Counted from the first letter of the stretch, positions 1 through 8,715 are shown. The stretch is DNA of 20,243 nt from an uncultured Treponema sp. (GCA_905372235.1 CAJPOF010000044.1:1-20243), one strand, 5' to 3'. Program-made: numbers and translations. Notes: generated by a model from the letters alone, not told the origin.

Positions 1-2683
1 AGTTGTCTAAAATCTCCTGTCGTTTTTCGCCAGAGATAATGAATGCATCGTTGAAACCTGTTTTAATTCCATAGTTTATGCTGATGTCCCAATCTTTGAG
101 AGGAACACCAACGGCTTCAATTTTGCATTTAATGCTCTGTTCAATCGGGCTGAGAATCACCCAGCTGTCATTTGTGGTAAATCTACATTCACACAAATTC
201 TGCCTAACAAAATCGCTCAAATTTGATAAGCCATCTTTTGTGATCGTGGTCGTTCTACAACTTTGCGTTTTTCCTTCATTTTTTCCTTTTTCAAAAAGCA
301 GAATGTTTGTGTCTACAGTTGCGCTTTCAAAAACCTTTACACCTGCAAAATCAACGAGCAACTTAGGATTCACATTCTTTGCAAAGTAGTCTCGCAGTTT
401 TTCGCCGTATCCGGAACGCATCCATTTGTTTGAAGTAATGAAACAAAGACTGCCTGTGTCATTTAAGAGCTTACAGCCTTTCTCGTAAAAGAGGCAGTAA
501 ATATCGCCAGTTTTTGCATAGCTTTTGAAGTTTTGCCTTTCATAAAGATTTGCCAGTTTTCCGCCGTCTTTTTGTAATTGGATATAAGGTGGGTTGCCTA
601 TAACCACATCAAATCCGTCTGAAATATTGAACATCCACTCCGGATCAAAGAAAGGTGAAACTGCGTTTTGATCGTAGGGATTCCAGCTTGCAAGTTGTTG
701 TGCTTCCTCACGCTTACACCATGAGTTTTCTTGAAGCAACATTGCAAGTTCCTCTCGTAAAGCATTATCTCTTTTTCTGCACTCAGCTTTTGCTTCTGCA
801 GTTGGTGCATTAAAGTGATTATGTCGTTCTTTTTGAATTTCTTTTTTCTTTTTTTCTATTTCACCTGCTGGGTCAGCAAATAGTGAATCAACATTTGAAT
901 TTTTTGCAATTCCAATTAGACTGTTTGCAGCAACAAATTTTGTTTCAAGGTTTGGAAGCGGATTAAAACCGTAATTGTCTTTTATGCTGTCAGTTTTTTC
1001 TTGCTCACAAATAAGGCTGATAAAGAATCTGAGTTTACAAATCTGAACCGCAATAGACTGAATGTCCACACCGTAAAGACATTTCTCAATAAGTTCAAGT
1101 TTTAGAGCATAAAGAGTACTTTGGTCAGCTGGTACTCCGTTACACTTTCTTACAAGGTGTACTATCCTCTGCAATGCTCCCATCGGGAACGCTCCAGAAC
1201 CGCAGGCTGGGTCAAGAATCTTCATTTTCTTAAGAGCCGCAACTATTTCAGATCTATTTTCGTTCTCGTAAGTTTCACTACTATCATCAAAAAGCATTGC
1301 AAGTTGTTCTTCTGAAATTGACTTTACGGTTTTTAAAAGATAATTTTTTATAGCCTCATCAATCATAAAGCTTACAATCTGACGAGGTGTATAGAACGAA
1401 CCCGAATCTTTACGAGCAGTTTCGCTTGTTTCTGGATTATAAGTTCCTAGCAAGTTTTCAAAAACTTTTCCCAAGAGTTCGGGATCAAGAGCAACCTGCA
1501 CATCGGTAGGACTGTTTTCTTCAACTGTAAAATTGTAGCGGTTCAAAAGATGTATCAAGCCTTCGTGTTTGCCATTGTCTTTCTGCCAGAAAAGGATATT
1601 TGGAATAAAAGCCATCCATTCTCTTTCCCTGCTGAATCCGTCTGCAAAAACTTCAATATTCTTTTTGTTGTCTTTATCATCGACCAGACGGTCTAGACAT
1701 TCAAACAGACCGCCATTAAGGAATGGAACGCTTTTAAAACGCTCTATAATCTCTTCGTTGCTTTCTAAAAAGAAAGAATGCTTTGCATCATCGCGATAGA
1801 AATTTTTGACGCCAAATTGCTCGTTATATAAAATTTTCTTGTCGTCTGCAAAAGTGCGGTCTTCAATCTTTTTGTTTAGCGTTGCAAAGAAAAGATTTTG
1901 CAAGATTGCATTGTAATAGTTTCCGTCTTTTTTGCTCTCTGGATTAAATTCTGAAAGCACCTTGCTCAGCTCCGCTTCATCAAAAATCCATGATGGAATC
2001 AACTCCTTTTGCTTTATGAACCAAACGAACATAAGGCGAGTGATAAGACGAATAAGATTAAGTTTGTTGTTTTCTTTTGTTTGGTGCACATTGTATTTGC
2101 CTTTGGAATCTTTTGTCGTGTCGCCTGTTGGAAAAGTAACATTTTCGCAAGCCCATGTGTACCATGTAAAAAGATTATTATAAAATTCTTTTGTAACGAC
2201 TTCAATATCAAAACATTTTCTTAATTCTTCAAAACTCGATACCCTCTTTGAAAGCATTGTTTCAGGTGTATGCCGCTTACAATCTTTCCCTAACTTGAAT
2301 GAGAATCGTCGTGGGTTAGAGTGTTCTGTCTTAAGTTTGCCGTTTTCTATGGAATAATCTGTTGTAATAAGAGACAATCGCCAGCTATGAGATTCTTTTG
2401 AATAAAAAGCAACAAGAGCATTAGGCTTGTACCCATATTTTTTCATACAAGAAACGACTTCTTTTATTAGCGTAACACGTGGGGCACGGCTTGATTTTGT
2501 GCAGAATTCAAAAATATCTAAATCAAGGCTATCACAAAAGCCAAGTTTTACACCTTTCTCAATATTCTTAAAGTCGAAATAGACATCATTGTTTCCCGGT
2601 TTATAATCATCAGGTAAAAAATCATACAAAAAAGATTTAAAATTTTCGCGGTTATAATCCTGCGATGCATCAAATGATTTCAT
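1..2683 (-). CDS. Eco57I-type N6-adenine DNA methyltransferase (partial, C-terminus beyond left edge)
   Basis: The minus-strand frame is open from the ATG at 2681-2683 to the window edge, giving 894 visible codons with no stop. An AGGGAGA ribosome binding site precedes the ATG. Residues about 491-502 read DPACGSGAFPMG, the S-adenosylmethionine-binding motif I. Residues about 694-700 read VIGNPPY, the catalytic motif IV of N6-adenine methylases. FYTPRQIVSFMI (about 430-441) is the conserved segment ahead of motif I. The last visible part, around SINYGIKTGF, resembles the start of a TaqI-C-like target-recognition region. The first ~400 residues are a long family-typical N-terminal part in which I see no clear nuclease motif. 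The gene follows the helicase by 23 nt and is the third gene of the operon. The likely role is to mark self DNA for the linked PLD-helicase. It could instead be a type IIG enzyme with its own nuclease. The family call is firm; the target site is unknown. Confidence 0.9.
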   Translation of the reverse strand, partial: MKSFDASQDYNRENFKSFLYDFLPDDYKPGNNDVYFDFKNIEKGVKLGFCDSLDLDIFEFCTKSSRAPRVTLIKEVVSCMKKYGYKPNALVAFYSKESHSWRLSLITTDYSIENGKLKTEHSNPRRFSFKLGKDCKRHTPETMLSKRVSSFEELRKCFDIEVVTKEFYNNLFTWYTWACENVTFPTGDTTKDSKGKYNVHQTKENNKLNLIRLITRLMFVWFIKQKELIPSWIFDEAELSKVLSEFNPESKKDGNYYNAILQNLFFATLNKKIEDRTFADDKKILYNEQFGVKNFYRDDAKHSFFLESNEEIIERFKSVPFLNGGLFECLDRLVDDKDNKKNIEVFADGFSREREWMAFIPNILFWQKDNGKHEGLIHLLNRYNFTVEENSPTDVQVALDPELLGKVFENLLGTYNPETSETARKDSGSFYTPRQIVSFMIDEAIKNYLLKTVKSISEEQLAMLFDDSSETYENENRSEIVAALKKMKILDPACGSGAFPMGALQRIVHLVRKCNGVPADQSTLYALKLELIEKCLYGVDIQSIAVQICKLRFFISLICEQEKTDSIKDNYGFNPLPNLETKFVAANSLIGIAKNSNVDSLFADPAGEIEKKKKEIQKERHNHFNAPTAEAKAECRKRDNALREELAMLLQENSWCKREEAQQLASWNPYDQNAVSPFFDPEWMFNISDGFDVVIGNPPYIQLQKDGGKLANLYERQNFKSYAKTGDIYCLFYEKGCKLLNDTGSLCFITSNKWMRSGYGEKLRDYFAKNVNPKLLVDFAGVKVFESATVDTNILLFEKGKNEGKTQSCRTTTITKDGLSNLSDFVRQNLCECRFTTNDSWVILSPIEQSIKCKIEAVGVPLKDWDISINYGIKTGFNDAFIISGEKRQEILDN

Positions 2684-2706
2684 TTTTTATTCTCCCTATA
2701 TGTTTA

Positions 2707-5700
2707 TTACAACAATTCTTCTGCAAGCAATATCGTTTCTGGTTCTGAACCAACTTTGCTGTCTTTTTCGATAATTGTTTCAAGATAATTGTTGGGGACA
2801 ATTTCTTTCAATTCTGATAAGGCACTAGATACGGTTGGATTCAGTCTTGCAATCTGTTTCATATAATACGTCGGAATAGAATCCCAGCTTATTACATCTT
2901 GAACAGATTTTATGTATTCTTTTTCTTGTTCTGTTTTTGCCTTATTTTTGAGTATTGTTAGAATGGCAAAGGCTTCTTGGGCGATTTTGCTTTTTTGCTT
3001 CGATTTTTTTACAACGCCACTTTCTGCTTTCGCCTTTTCATACATTGAATAAAAACCATCAGAAACAGCAAATCCTTCATCTTTTTGGGAAGCTCTGAAC
3101 AAAGTTAATGCCAGTTGCGGATTAACCATCATAGTACTTCCATCTTGGGCTGTAAAACAGAATCTGTAAGCATCTCCTTTTTTTGAGAAGAGTAAAACAC
3201 CTTTTTCCTTTATATTGTTAAAAAGCTCTTGATTAAGTAAATCCTGTTTTGCAATTTTGTAATTGATATTTTTTCGGGCAATTCTACAGCGTTGTGGTAA
3301 TTCCATTGCCTTTTGAAGAGCACCTTTATCTTCGTTTTCTATTCGGTATAGCTCATTTCTAAATTCAACATCCCAAGAAACTGAATTTGCTTCGTTTTCT
3401 GCCTCCGTAAACTCTTTTCCCAAGTATCCATCAATGGTTTCGTCATCGGTAAGAATTTTTGTGTCAGCTCCGAGAATTGCTTGAAACAACTTCATCTTAA
3501 ATGTTGATATTGCTGCTGTATGGCTGATTTCTTCTCCTGTTGCAGTAGGAAAGAAGTTATAAATAAAAAGTTCATCAAACATTTTTTTATTGATACGGTT
3601 GATTCGCCCTACCCGCTGAATTACGCGAGTTGGATTATAAGGAATATCGTAATTATAAATTGTTCCAGCTCTGTGCAAACTGAAACCTTCTGAAATTGCA
3701 TCGGTCGCAACTAGAACATCATAATCATCGTCCTGCATATTTTCGGGGTAGCCCGCATCAAAGTTAGAACGTATTGTCTCTCTTCCAGATTTACTTGCTG
3801 TCTTAGATGAATACATCATGCTTCTGATTTCAGCCTTTTTGAATTCTTCAGCCAAGTAATCAGCTGTGTCTGAAAATTCAGTAAAGATAATGATTTTTCG
3901 TTTCGGTTCTTTTTTTATAGATGATCGTATATTTGATTCTATAAACTTCAATTTAGGGTCTGATTTTACCTTAGCCCATTTTGAGAGGAAGTCGTCAAAC
4001 AGTCTAATATCTGAAAGCAGGTCTTTCTTAAAATCTTCCGTAATATCTGACGTATCGATAAAAAACAACCCTTTTTCAATATCTTTTAAATAAGCATCTT
4101 GAAGCATATCGTCTAAGCCGAACAAGGAATCTTCAACGGCTTCGCTCAGTTCTTCCATTTGTTCAAAATCTGGAAATTTGCCTTTTTTATAGAGTGGAAT
4201 CTTCTTGAAATCTTCTACCCATTTTAGAAGGTTTTTCATAGAATTTTGTACATTTTCAAGAGTTTTTACAAAACTGTATTTTGAACTTTCAAATCGCCGG
4301 ACAAGGAGTTGCTTCATGAATTTAGCCATGTTTCTCTGTCCTGTCTGGAAGTTATCAATTTCAAAGTGTTTTGCATATTTTGAGATAATCGTTTTTTCAT
4401 TTTTAAGATAAGTCATAGGTTTGTAACGAGTACCCTTAAACCCTTTTGATTCGTCTGTAAGAAGTTCCAGTGTTTCCTTGTACAGCTCTGTTAAATCTCC
4501 AAGTTCATAGTTTTGAGATTCAGGCGGTTTCACATCAGAAAACTGTATGCCTTGAGCTTTTAAATCTGATTTATATTTTTCGAGTTTCTCCAAATCAACA
4601 CGAGTCCGTCTGATAACAACGGGGTCAAGGATTTCTCTTATTCGCTCTGCAAGTTTCGTTGATTCTTTGTTAAACATTTTTTCATCAGATTTTTTCTGTC
4701 TATATTCAGCTTTAAGTTTTTTATACTCTGTTACAAGTTTTTGCATCTGATTTCCTAGATTGTTTACTGTCTGAATCGTAGATTTAGCGGGAATCTGGAA
4801 AAGTTTAATGAGAGAGAAAATATCTTCTGGGCGGTTGTTGAAAGGGGTTGCAGAAAGCAAAATTACTTGGTTACCGACACAGAGCTGATGCAAACATCCG
4901 TACGCTTCCGTGTTTTCGTTTCTGTAGCGGTGTGCTTCATCAATAATGATTACTAAATCGTTATAATTCTTATTTTCACGTGCTGCTTCTTCAAGTTTTC
5001 CGGAAGTATAAATTTTGCAGTCTCGTAAGCCAAAATCTGAGGCATAATCCTCCCATTGAGATTTTAGATGTGGTGAAGTAATTATAACAGTACGTTTATT
5101 CAGATTAGCGGCTATTGCAGACGCTATTATGGATTTTCCAAGACCAACAACATCTGCAACTATTACGCCAGAGTGTTTTTTGATTTTTGCAACACCGTCA
5201 CGTATTGCATCTGTTTGGTATGAAACATCAAAAAACTGATTTATCCTGTCGCGGGTTATTTCTTTAGGTGTTTTGATGTAATCGTTTGTTACTTTAAAAT
5301 ATTCGTATAGAACCCGGATATACATCAAGTATGGTGAAGGCATAACTTTAAGCCATGTATGTTCGAGAACGATAGATTTGAATTCGTCTTTGTTCTCCTT
5401 ATTTATAAGAGGAATCGAGTCGTTCCATAATTCGTCAAAAATCTTTTTCCCATCATTAAAATCGTGGTCATCTGTCAGATAGACATTTATTTCATTTCGT
5501 GCTTTAAATCCTTGAATAGAAAAATTACTAGAACCAACAATCAGTTTGCTTTCATCAAGTCCTGATGTTGTCTTTTCTTGAGGTATATAAAAGAGATACA
5601 TCTTTGCATGATTTGGCTCTTTTGTTTTTCTTACTTCCAGACTCCCATTTTCAAGTTTTTCAAGAAATACATGATAAGAGCTTTCAAAGCTTTCTGAATC

Positions 5701-6018
5701 TAAAATATCTGCTTTATTAATTATGTTTTTAAGATTTTCAAAATATTTCTTTCTAATTGAAAATTTTGATTCCTGAAAGTTATTGTTTCCTAAATTGGCA
5801 GTATATTCGACAATGCAATTATTTAAGTCTACTTCCGCATCCATTCCGACAAGAATTCTTAAAGGTTTGTTTTTCAAATCTTTATATACTTCGCAAAATC
5901 CGGAAAAGAAAAAATAGCCAACTAAAAAATCAAGTTTTGAACTGCTTTTTGTAAGTGCTTGCACTCGTTCTGAAAGTGAATTTGTTTTATCTGTGTTCGT
6001 CAAAAATTTAGATGCCAT
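2707..6018 (-). CDS. Phospholipase-D-type nuclease fused to SF2/SNF2 helicase
   Basis: An 1103-aa protein. The N-terminal PLD-like domain has HAK at 137-139 and GSSNFS at 162-167, the H-x-K...GSxN signature of HKD nucleases; the aspartate of the classical HxKx4D motif is absent, as is common in helicase-linked relatives. A two-lobed helicase follows: GLGKS (292-296, Walker A), DEAH (360-363), LLSATPFNNRP (387-397), a long charged insert (about 420-690), IIIFTEFSDTADYLAEEF (motif IV region), and ATDAISEGFSLHRAG with QRVGRINR (801-808, motif VI). About 250 further residues have no clear domain. It starts 2 nt after the stop of the 224-aa gene and is followed by the methyltransferase, so the three are probably co-translated. 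The inferred role is ATP-driven translocation on unmodified DNA plus cleavage by the PLD domain. DISARM has related parts (helicase, PLD protein, methylase), but its DUF1998 protein is not visible here, so I do not assign that name. Confidence 0.9.
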   Translation of the reverse strand: MASKFLTNTDKTNSLSERVQALTKSSSKLDFLVGYFFFSGFCEVYKDLKNKPLRILVGMDAEVDLNNCIVEYTANLGNNNFQESKFSIRKKYFENLKNIINKADILDSESFESSYHVFLEKLENGSLEVRKTKEPNHAKMYLFYIPQEKTTSGLDESKLIVGSSNFSIQGFKARNEINVYLTDDHDFNDGKKIFDELWNDSIPLINKENKDEFKSIVLEHTWLKVMPSPYLMYIRVLYEYFKVTNDYIKTPKEITRDRINQFFDVSYQTDAIRDGVAKIKKHSGVIVADVVGLGKSIIASAIAANLNKRTVIITSPHLKSQWEDYASDFGLRDCKIYTSGKLEEAARENKNYNDLVIIIDEAHRYRNENTEAYGCLHQLCVGNQVILLSATPFNNRPEDIFSLIKLFQIPAKSTIQTVNNLGNQMQKLVTEYKKLKAEYRQKKSDEKMFNKESTKLAERIREILDPVVIRRTRVDLEKLEKYKSDLKAQGIQFSDVKPPESQNYELGDLTELYKETLELLTDESKGFKGTRYKPMTYLKNEKTIISKYAKHFEIDNFQTGQRNMAKFMKQLLVRRFESSKYSFVKTLENVQNSMKNLLKWVEDFKKIPLYKKGKFPDFEQMEELSEAVEDSLFGLDDMLQDAYLKDIEKGLFFIDTSDITEDFKKDLLSDIRLFDDFLSKWAKVKSDPKLKFIESNIRSSIKKEPKRKIIIFTEFSDTADYLAEEFKKAEIRSMMYSSKTASKSGRETIRSNFDAGYPENMQDDDYDVLVATDAISEGFSLHRAGTIYNYDIPYNPTRVIQRVGRINRINKKMFDELFIYNFFPTATGEEISHTAAISTFKMKLFQAILGADTKILTDDETIDGYLGKEFTEAENEANSVSWDVEFRNELYRIENEDKGALQKAMELPQRCRIARKNINYKIAKQDLLNQELFNNIKEKGVLLFSKKGDAYRFCFTAQDGSTMMVNPQLALTLFRASQKDEGFAVSDGFYSMYEKAKAESGVVKKSKQKSKIAQEAFAILTILKNKAKTEQEKEYIKSVQDVISWDSIPTYYMKQIARLNPTVSSALSELKEIVPNNYLETIIEKDSKVGSEPETILLAEELL

Positions 6019-6020
6019 AT

Positions 6021-6695
6021 CTATGCATTCCTATCCTGCCTGAGATAAATTGTAATATCAGAAGTGTTCATTCCGAGATTATTCAGTATTTCACTGATTC
6101 GTTTAGCAAAATCATTTGCACTCAGATTTGTTTCAACATAAAAATCATTCATAATTTTTACAGGCTTTCGTAAATCGCCTATTTCTGTCGAATAATATTT
6201 TCGATTCTGCTTAGATATGAGTTCTGGCAATTCTGCCATTTCTTTTAGTTTTGCAGGATTATTCTTGGCTGCGCATGCCGCAAACTGAATAAAAAAGTCA
6301 GTCCAGTTATTTAAATCTGTATAAGCGCAGCCATTAAAAATGAATGCAGTCGGACGCTTAAAAGTAAAATCTTCGGTTATTTTGTGCGGTTCGTTTTTAT
6401 CCAGCTCTTTTATTAAACGCAGATTCTCTGAATCTTCTTTTTTAACTTCTTTTGGCTGTTCATCAAGTTTTACACCTGTAAACTGACTCACGAGGACACT
6501 GATATCGTTCTTATTTTTCTCAAAATCATCTAAAAAGTGGTTAAACTCTTTTTTGAACTGGTAACCTTCATCAAGTTTCTCTGGATTGTTGTGGTCGATA
6601 CTGTTCCAGATGTCATTTGATAGCGAAAGAAGATTTTCGTGAACATTCGTTAAATCCTTAAGAATAGAAGAAATTGTTTTTTCTGATGCAGTCAT
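6021..6695 (-). CDS. Unrecognised 224-aa protein, first gene of the PLD-helicase/methylase operon
   Basis: I do not recognise the family. The first ~95 residues are charged and predicted helical, with possible coiled-coil character and no membrane segment or signal peptide. The C-terminal ~110 residues, from FTFKRPTAFIFNGCAY to the end, look like a compact domain; its closing segment YVETNLSANDFAKRI...ITIYLR resembles a module I associate with other restriction-type loci, without being able to name it. The start is supported by GGTGAGATA ahead of the ATG, and a TATAAT box lies 28 nt upstream of that ATG. It is the promoter-proximal gene, and the helicase ATG follows its TAG by 2 nt, so it is probably an obligate component such as a specificity, adaptor or control subunit. 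That role is inferred from position only. Confidence 0.75.
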   Translation of the reverse strand: MTASEKTISSILKDLTNVHENLLSLSNDIWNSIDHNNPEKLDEGYQFKKEFNHFLDDFEKNKNDISVLVSQFTGVKLDEQPKEVKKEDSENLRLIKELDKNEPHKITEDFTFKRPTAFIFNGCAYTDLNNWTDFFIQFAACAAKNNPAKLKEMAELPELISKQNRKYYSTEIGDLRKPVKIMNDFYVETNLSANDFAKRISEILNNLGMNTSDITIYLRQDRNA

Positions 6696-6723
6696 TATCT
6701 CACCATCGTATAATTGATGAATG

Positions 6724-6729
6724 ATTATA
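6724..6729 (-). promoter_or_regulatory. -10 box for the PLD-helicase/methylase operon
   Basis: Read on the minus strand this is TATAAT, a perfect -10 hexamer, 28 nt upstream of the ATG of the 224-aa gene. No good -35 box lies 16-18 nt further upstream; the nearest is TTAACC with a 19-nt spacer. It is the only promoter-like signal seen for the three-gene operon. Confidence 0.5.
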
Positions 6730-6807
6730 CCGCAGATTTGTTAATTTGGGTTAAAATGGGTGTTTTTTATTCTTAAAATTCCACTATACATCAGCCGGGG
6801 TTTCAGC

Positions 6808-7002
6808 ATGAAAGCAAAAGCAGATAGAATACTGTCATGGTGGATTTTTTTTGAACAGGTAGAAGACAATCGGCAAGACTGAAAAATAAAGCATTCGATA
6901 AGCTAAATTCTGACTGTAGTAATGTGCAGCGTAAGTGCCGGAGAACGAAGTATCTATGTTGAATCAGCCGGAGAAAAAACGCAAAATTTTCTACGAAAAT
7001 AA
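6808..7002 (+). pseudogene. Degenerate N-terminal fragment of an ISAs1-family transposase
   Basis: Plus-strand translation from the ATG at 6808 gives one continuous frame broken by TGA (6880) and TAA (6904) and ending at TAA (7000). Ignoring the stops, it runs ILSWWIFFEQVEDNRQ, then KIKHSIS, then ILTVVMCSVSAGERSIY and FLRK. This matches the N-terminal segment of ISAs1-type (YhhI/H-repeat) transposases, whose pattern is roughly: DxRQ, a few residues, K-x-KH-x-L-x-DIL, a hydrophobic stretch, C-x-V-x-x-G, then a phenylalanine/leucine-rich segment. The catalytic DDE part is absent, so this is an eroded fragment of about 65 codons with no function. It lies between two minus-strand gene blocks. Recognition is by eye; no database comparison was possible. 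Confidence 0.65.
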
Positions 7003-7009
7003 AACGCCG

Positions 7010-7050
7010 AAAAATTGCACCATATGCAATTACTTTGCATATGGTGCAAT
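7010..7050 (-). terminator. Rho-independent terminator downstream of the Dam-like gene
   Basis: A perfect 16-bp inverted repeat (7014-7029 and 7035-7050) with a 5-nt loop. Read on the minus strand, the hairpin begins 12 nt past the stop codon of the methylase and is followed directly by TTTTTCGG. This is the layout of an intrinsic terminator. The stem is unusually long and AT-rich, with the CATATG hexamer in each arm. Confidence 0.8.
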
Positions 7051-7062
7051 GCTTTTTAAGCC

Positions 7063-7875
7063 TTAAAGCAGTTTTACACCCCCGTTTTCAACGCCGATAG
7101 GATAATTAGCGGTCAAGACTTCGATTTTCTCGGCTGTCTTTCCGTTCTGCGCGCTCATCGGTTTCGGCATTTTAAGTTCGATTTGATACCAGTTATTTGC
7201 TTCTGCAGCAACTGACAGCTGCTTGTTCCGGAAGGAACTCAGCAGGAATTTGCCCTCGATTTTTGAAAGCTGGTCCAACAGCGCATCAAAATCCGACTGC
7301 GAATAGCCGTCGTAATGCCCTTGATCCGAGCCGACATACGGCGGGTCAAGGTAGAACATGGTCTCCTTGCTATCCCGAGAACGTATAATCTTCAAGGCAT
7401 CGCAACACTCAATCTGCACGTTCCGAATCCGTGCCGCAAGATCTTCCGTAAAGCGGTCTCGCTTGTTCCTGACGACTTTAGTCCGCATACCGCCCTTGTC
7501 GTATCCGAAACCTGCGGTCAAGTTGCACCCGAAAGAAACCTTCGCAAGATACCAGAACGCCCACGCCCGTTTGATACGGTCGAACATGTCAGGGTTTTCA
7601 TAGATAACCCGGGCGTGCTGATGGAGTTTCCGGCTGTGTAGGCTGATTGAAATCTCGGACTGCAGTGCAGGGAAATCACGCTGAAGCACCTCGTAGAAGT
7701 TTGTAACCTCTGAATTGATGTCATTGATGATTTCCGCATGAGAAGCGGGTTTCGCGAAAAAGACCGCCGCTCCGCCAATGAAAGGCTCGCAATAGATTTT
7801 GTGTTCCGGAAAAAGGCTCACGATTTTTGAAGCAAGCTGCTGCTTCTCGCCATAGTAAGAGATTGGTGTTTTCAT
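7063..7875 (-). CDS. Dam/D12-class N6-adenine DNA methyltransferase (orphan)
   Basis: A 270-aa protein, the usual length for Dam/DpnM relatives. PISYYGEKQQLA at the N-terminus is the start typical of this class. EPFIGGAAVFF (about 31-41) is the FxGxG-like AdoMet motif, and YLDPPYVG (about 175-182) is catalytic motif IV (DPPY). It transfers a methyl group from AdoMet to adenine in a short DNA site; I cannot tell whether that site is GATC. The ATG at 7875 is supported by an upstream GGAG. No cognate endonuclease lies beside it, so it is an orphan methylase of the kind carried by phages and mobile elements. Its base composition looks richer in G and C than the operon to its left. It sits downstream of a resolvase and a 60-aa ORF on the same strand, possibly in one transcript. 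Confidence 0.93.
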   Translation of the reverse strand: MKTPISYYGEKQQLASKIVSLFPEHKIYCEPFIGGAAVFFAKPASHAEIINDINSEVTNFYEVLQRDFPALQSEISISLHSRKLHQHARVIYENPDMFDRIKRAWAFWYLAKVSFGCNLTAGFGYDKGGMRTKVVRNKRDRFTEDLAARIRNVQIECCDALKIIRSRDSKETMFYLDPPYVGSDQGHYDGYSQSDFDALLDQLSKIEGKFLLSSFRNKQLSVAAEANNWYQIELKMPKPMSAQNGKTAEKIEVLTANYPIGVENGGVKLL

Positions 7876-7936
7876 CTGTTCACTCCTGAAAATATTTTTT
7901 TCAAGCCTAAACTATGCGTACGGAAATCCCGATTCT

Positions 7937-8119
7937 TTAAATGCCTTGCGTAAGGTCAAGCGGAAGCGGGTTATCCTGTAGGCGGGGGCGACCGTCTGCC
8001 GCAAGATTCTCGGTCTTGCGGTTTCTGCTTGTTTTCATGATGCCAACGGCATACATATCTTTATAATACTCCCATAATTCTTCTAATGTGTTGTAAACAC
8101 GATTAAAAAAACCTTTCAA
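7937..8119 (-). CDS. Small 60-aa ORF of unknown function, coupled to the resolvase
   Basis: It begins with TTG at 8117-8119, overlapping the TGA stop of the resolvase (TTGA), and ends 61 nt before the methylase ATG. It could therefore be translated by coupling. The N-terminal half (FFNRVYNTLEELWEYY) looks helical; the C-terminal half is basic then proline-rich (RKTENLAADGRPRLQDNP). I recognise no family. There is no independent ribosome binding site, so it may be a vestige of a longer gene or simply non-coding. Same-strand placement between two real genes is the main support. Confidence 0.35.
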   Translation of the reverse strand: MKGFFNRVYNTLEELWEYYKDMYAVGIMKTSRNRKTENLAADGRPRLQDNPLPLDLTQGI

Positions 8120-8715
8120 TTTATGTTATTGCGTTTCATAAAGTTGTTAAGCGTTGCCCATGTAACGCCTAATTCGCGGGCAAGGGATAATTTACTCCGT
8201 CCAGCAAGACGACTGCGCCTTATAAATGCCGCTTTGCCGGAAAGTTTATAGCGTTTGGGCTGTTGCCCTTTAAGCCGCCCTATCTGCTTTCCCTCTTTGC
8301 GGGCGCGTTCAAGCCCTTGTTTTGTGCGTTCCGATAGCAAAGTGCGTTCAATTTCAGCCGAAAGTCCGAACGCAAAGGCTAACACTTTCGACTGAATATT
8401 ATCGCCTAATTCATACCCCTCTTTTATCGCAATGACTTTAACGCCGCTTTCCAAAAGCTCCTGCAGCACATTCAAAATCATCATAAGGCTTCGTCCTAAT
8501 CGCGATAATTCTGTGCAAATTATTGTGTCCCCTGTTTGTACGACGTTTAATAACTTACCGAGCTTACGCTTGTCCGGCTTTTTTGTGCCGCTTATTGTCT
8601 CCGACACCCATTGAATGTTATGCAGTCTATGTGTTTTGCAATATTCTCGGATTGTTAATTTCTGATTCTTGACTGTCTGTTTGTCCGTGCTTAACCGCAT
8701 GTAACCGTATGTCAT
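8116..8715 (-). CDS. Serine recombinase (resolvase/invertase family)
   Basis: A 199-aa protein of typical small resolvase/invertase size. GYMRLSTDKQ carries the catalytic serine at residue 9. ELSRLGRS (about 69-76) holds the conserved arginines of the active site. AEIERTLLSERTKQGLERA begins the long E helix, and the last ~45 residues (from KLSGKAAFI) form a DNA-binding helix-turn-helix. It would cut and rejoin DNA at paired sites by a phosphoserine intermediate. The ATG at 8713-8715 has no Shine-Dalgarno sequence. It lies 6 nt after the stop of the truncated CD-NTase and in the same frame, and a TATAAT at 8721-8726 (minus strand) sits 5 nt upstream of the ATG, which would give a nearly leaderless message. 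Starting at residue 6 instead would leave the catalytic serine only at position 4, so the first ATG is preferred. Confidence 0.93.
   Translation of the reverse strand: MTYGYMRLSTDKQTVKNQKLTIREYCKTHRLHNIQWVSETISGTKKPDKRKLGKLLNVVQTGDTIICTELSRLGRSLMMILNVLQELLESGVKVIAIKEGYELGDNIQSKVLAFAFGLSAEIERTLLSERTKQGLERARKEGKQIGRLKGQQPKRYKLSGKAAFIRRSRLAGRSKLSLARELGVTWATLNNFMKRNNIN

Noticed and set aside
1..2690. Several short ORFs on both strands at the left end
   Set aside because: All are shadows of the one long minus-strand methyltransferase frame that is open to the window edge.
1..6695. Assignment of the left operon to BREX or DISARM
   Set aside because: The PglZ, BrxC or DUF1998 partners needed for those names are not visible. 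The methylase N-terminus is not like PglX. Only the component families are claimed.
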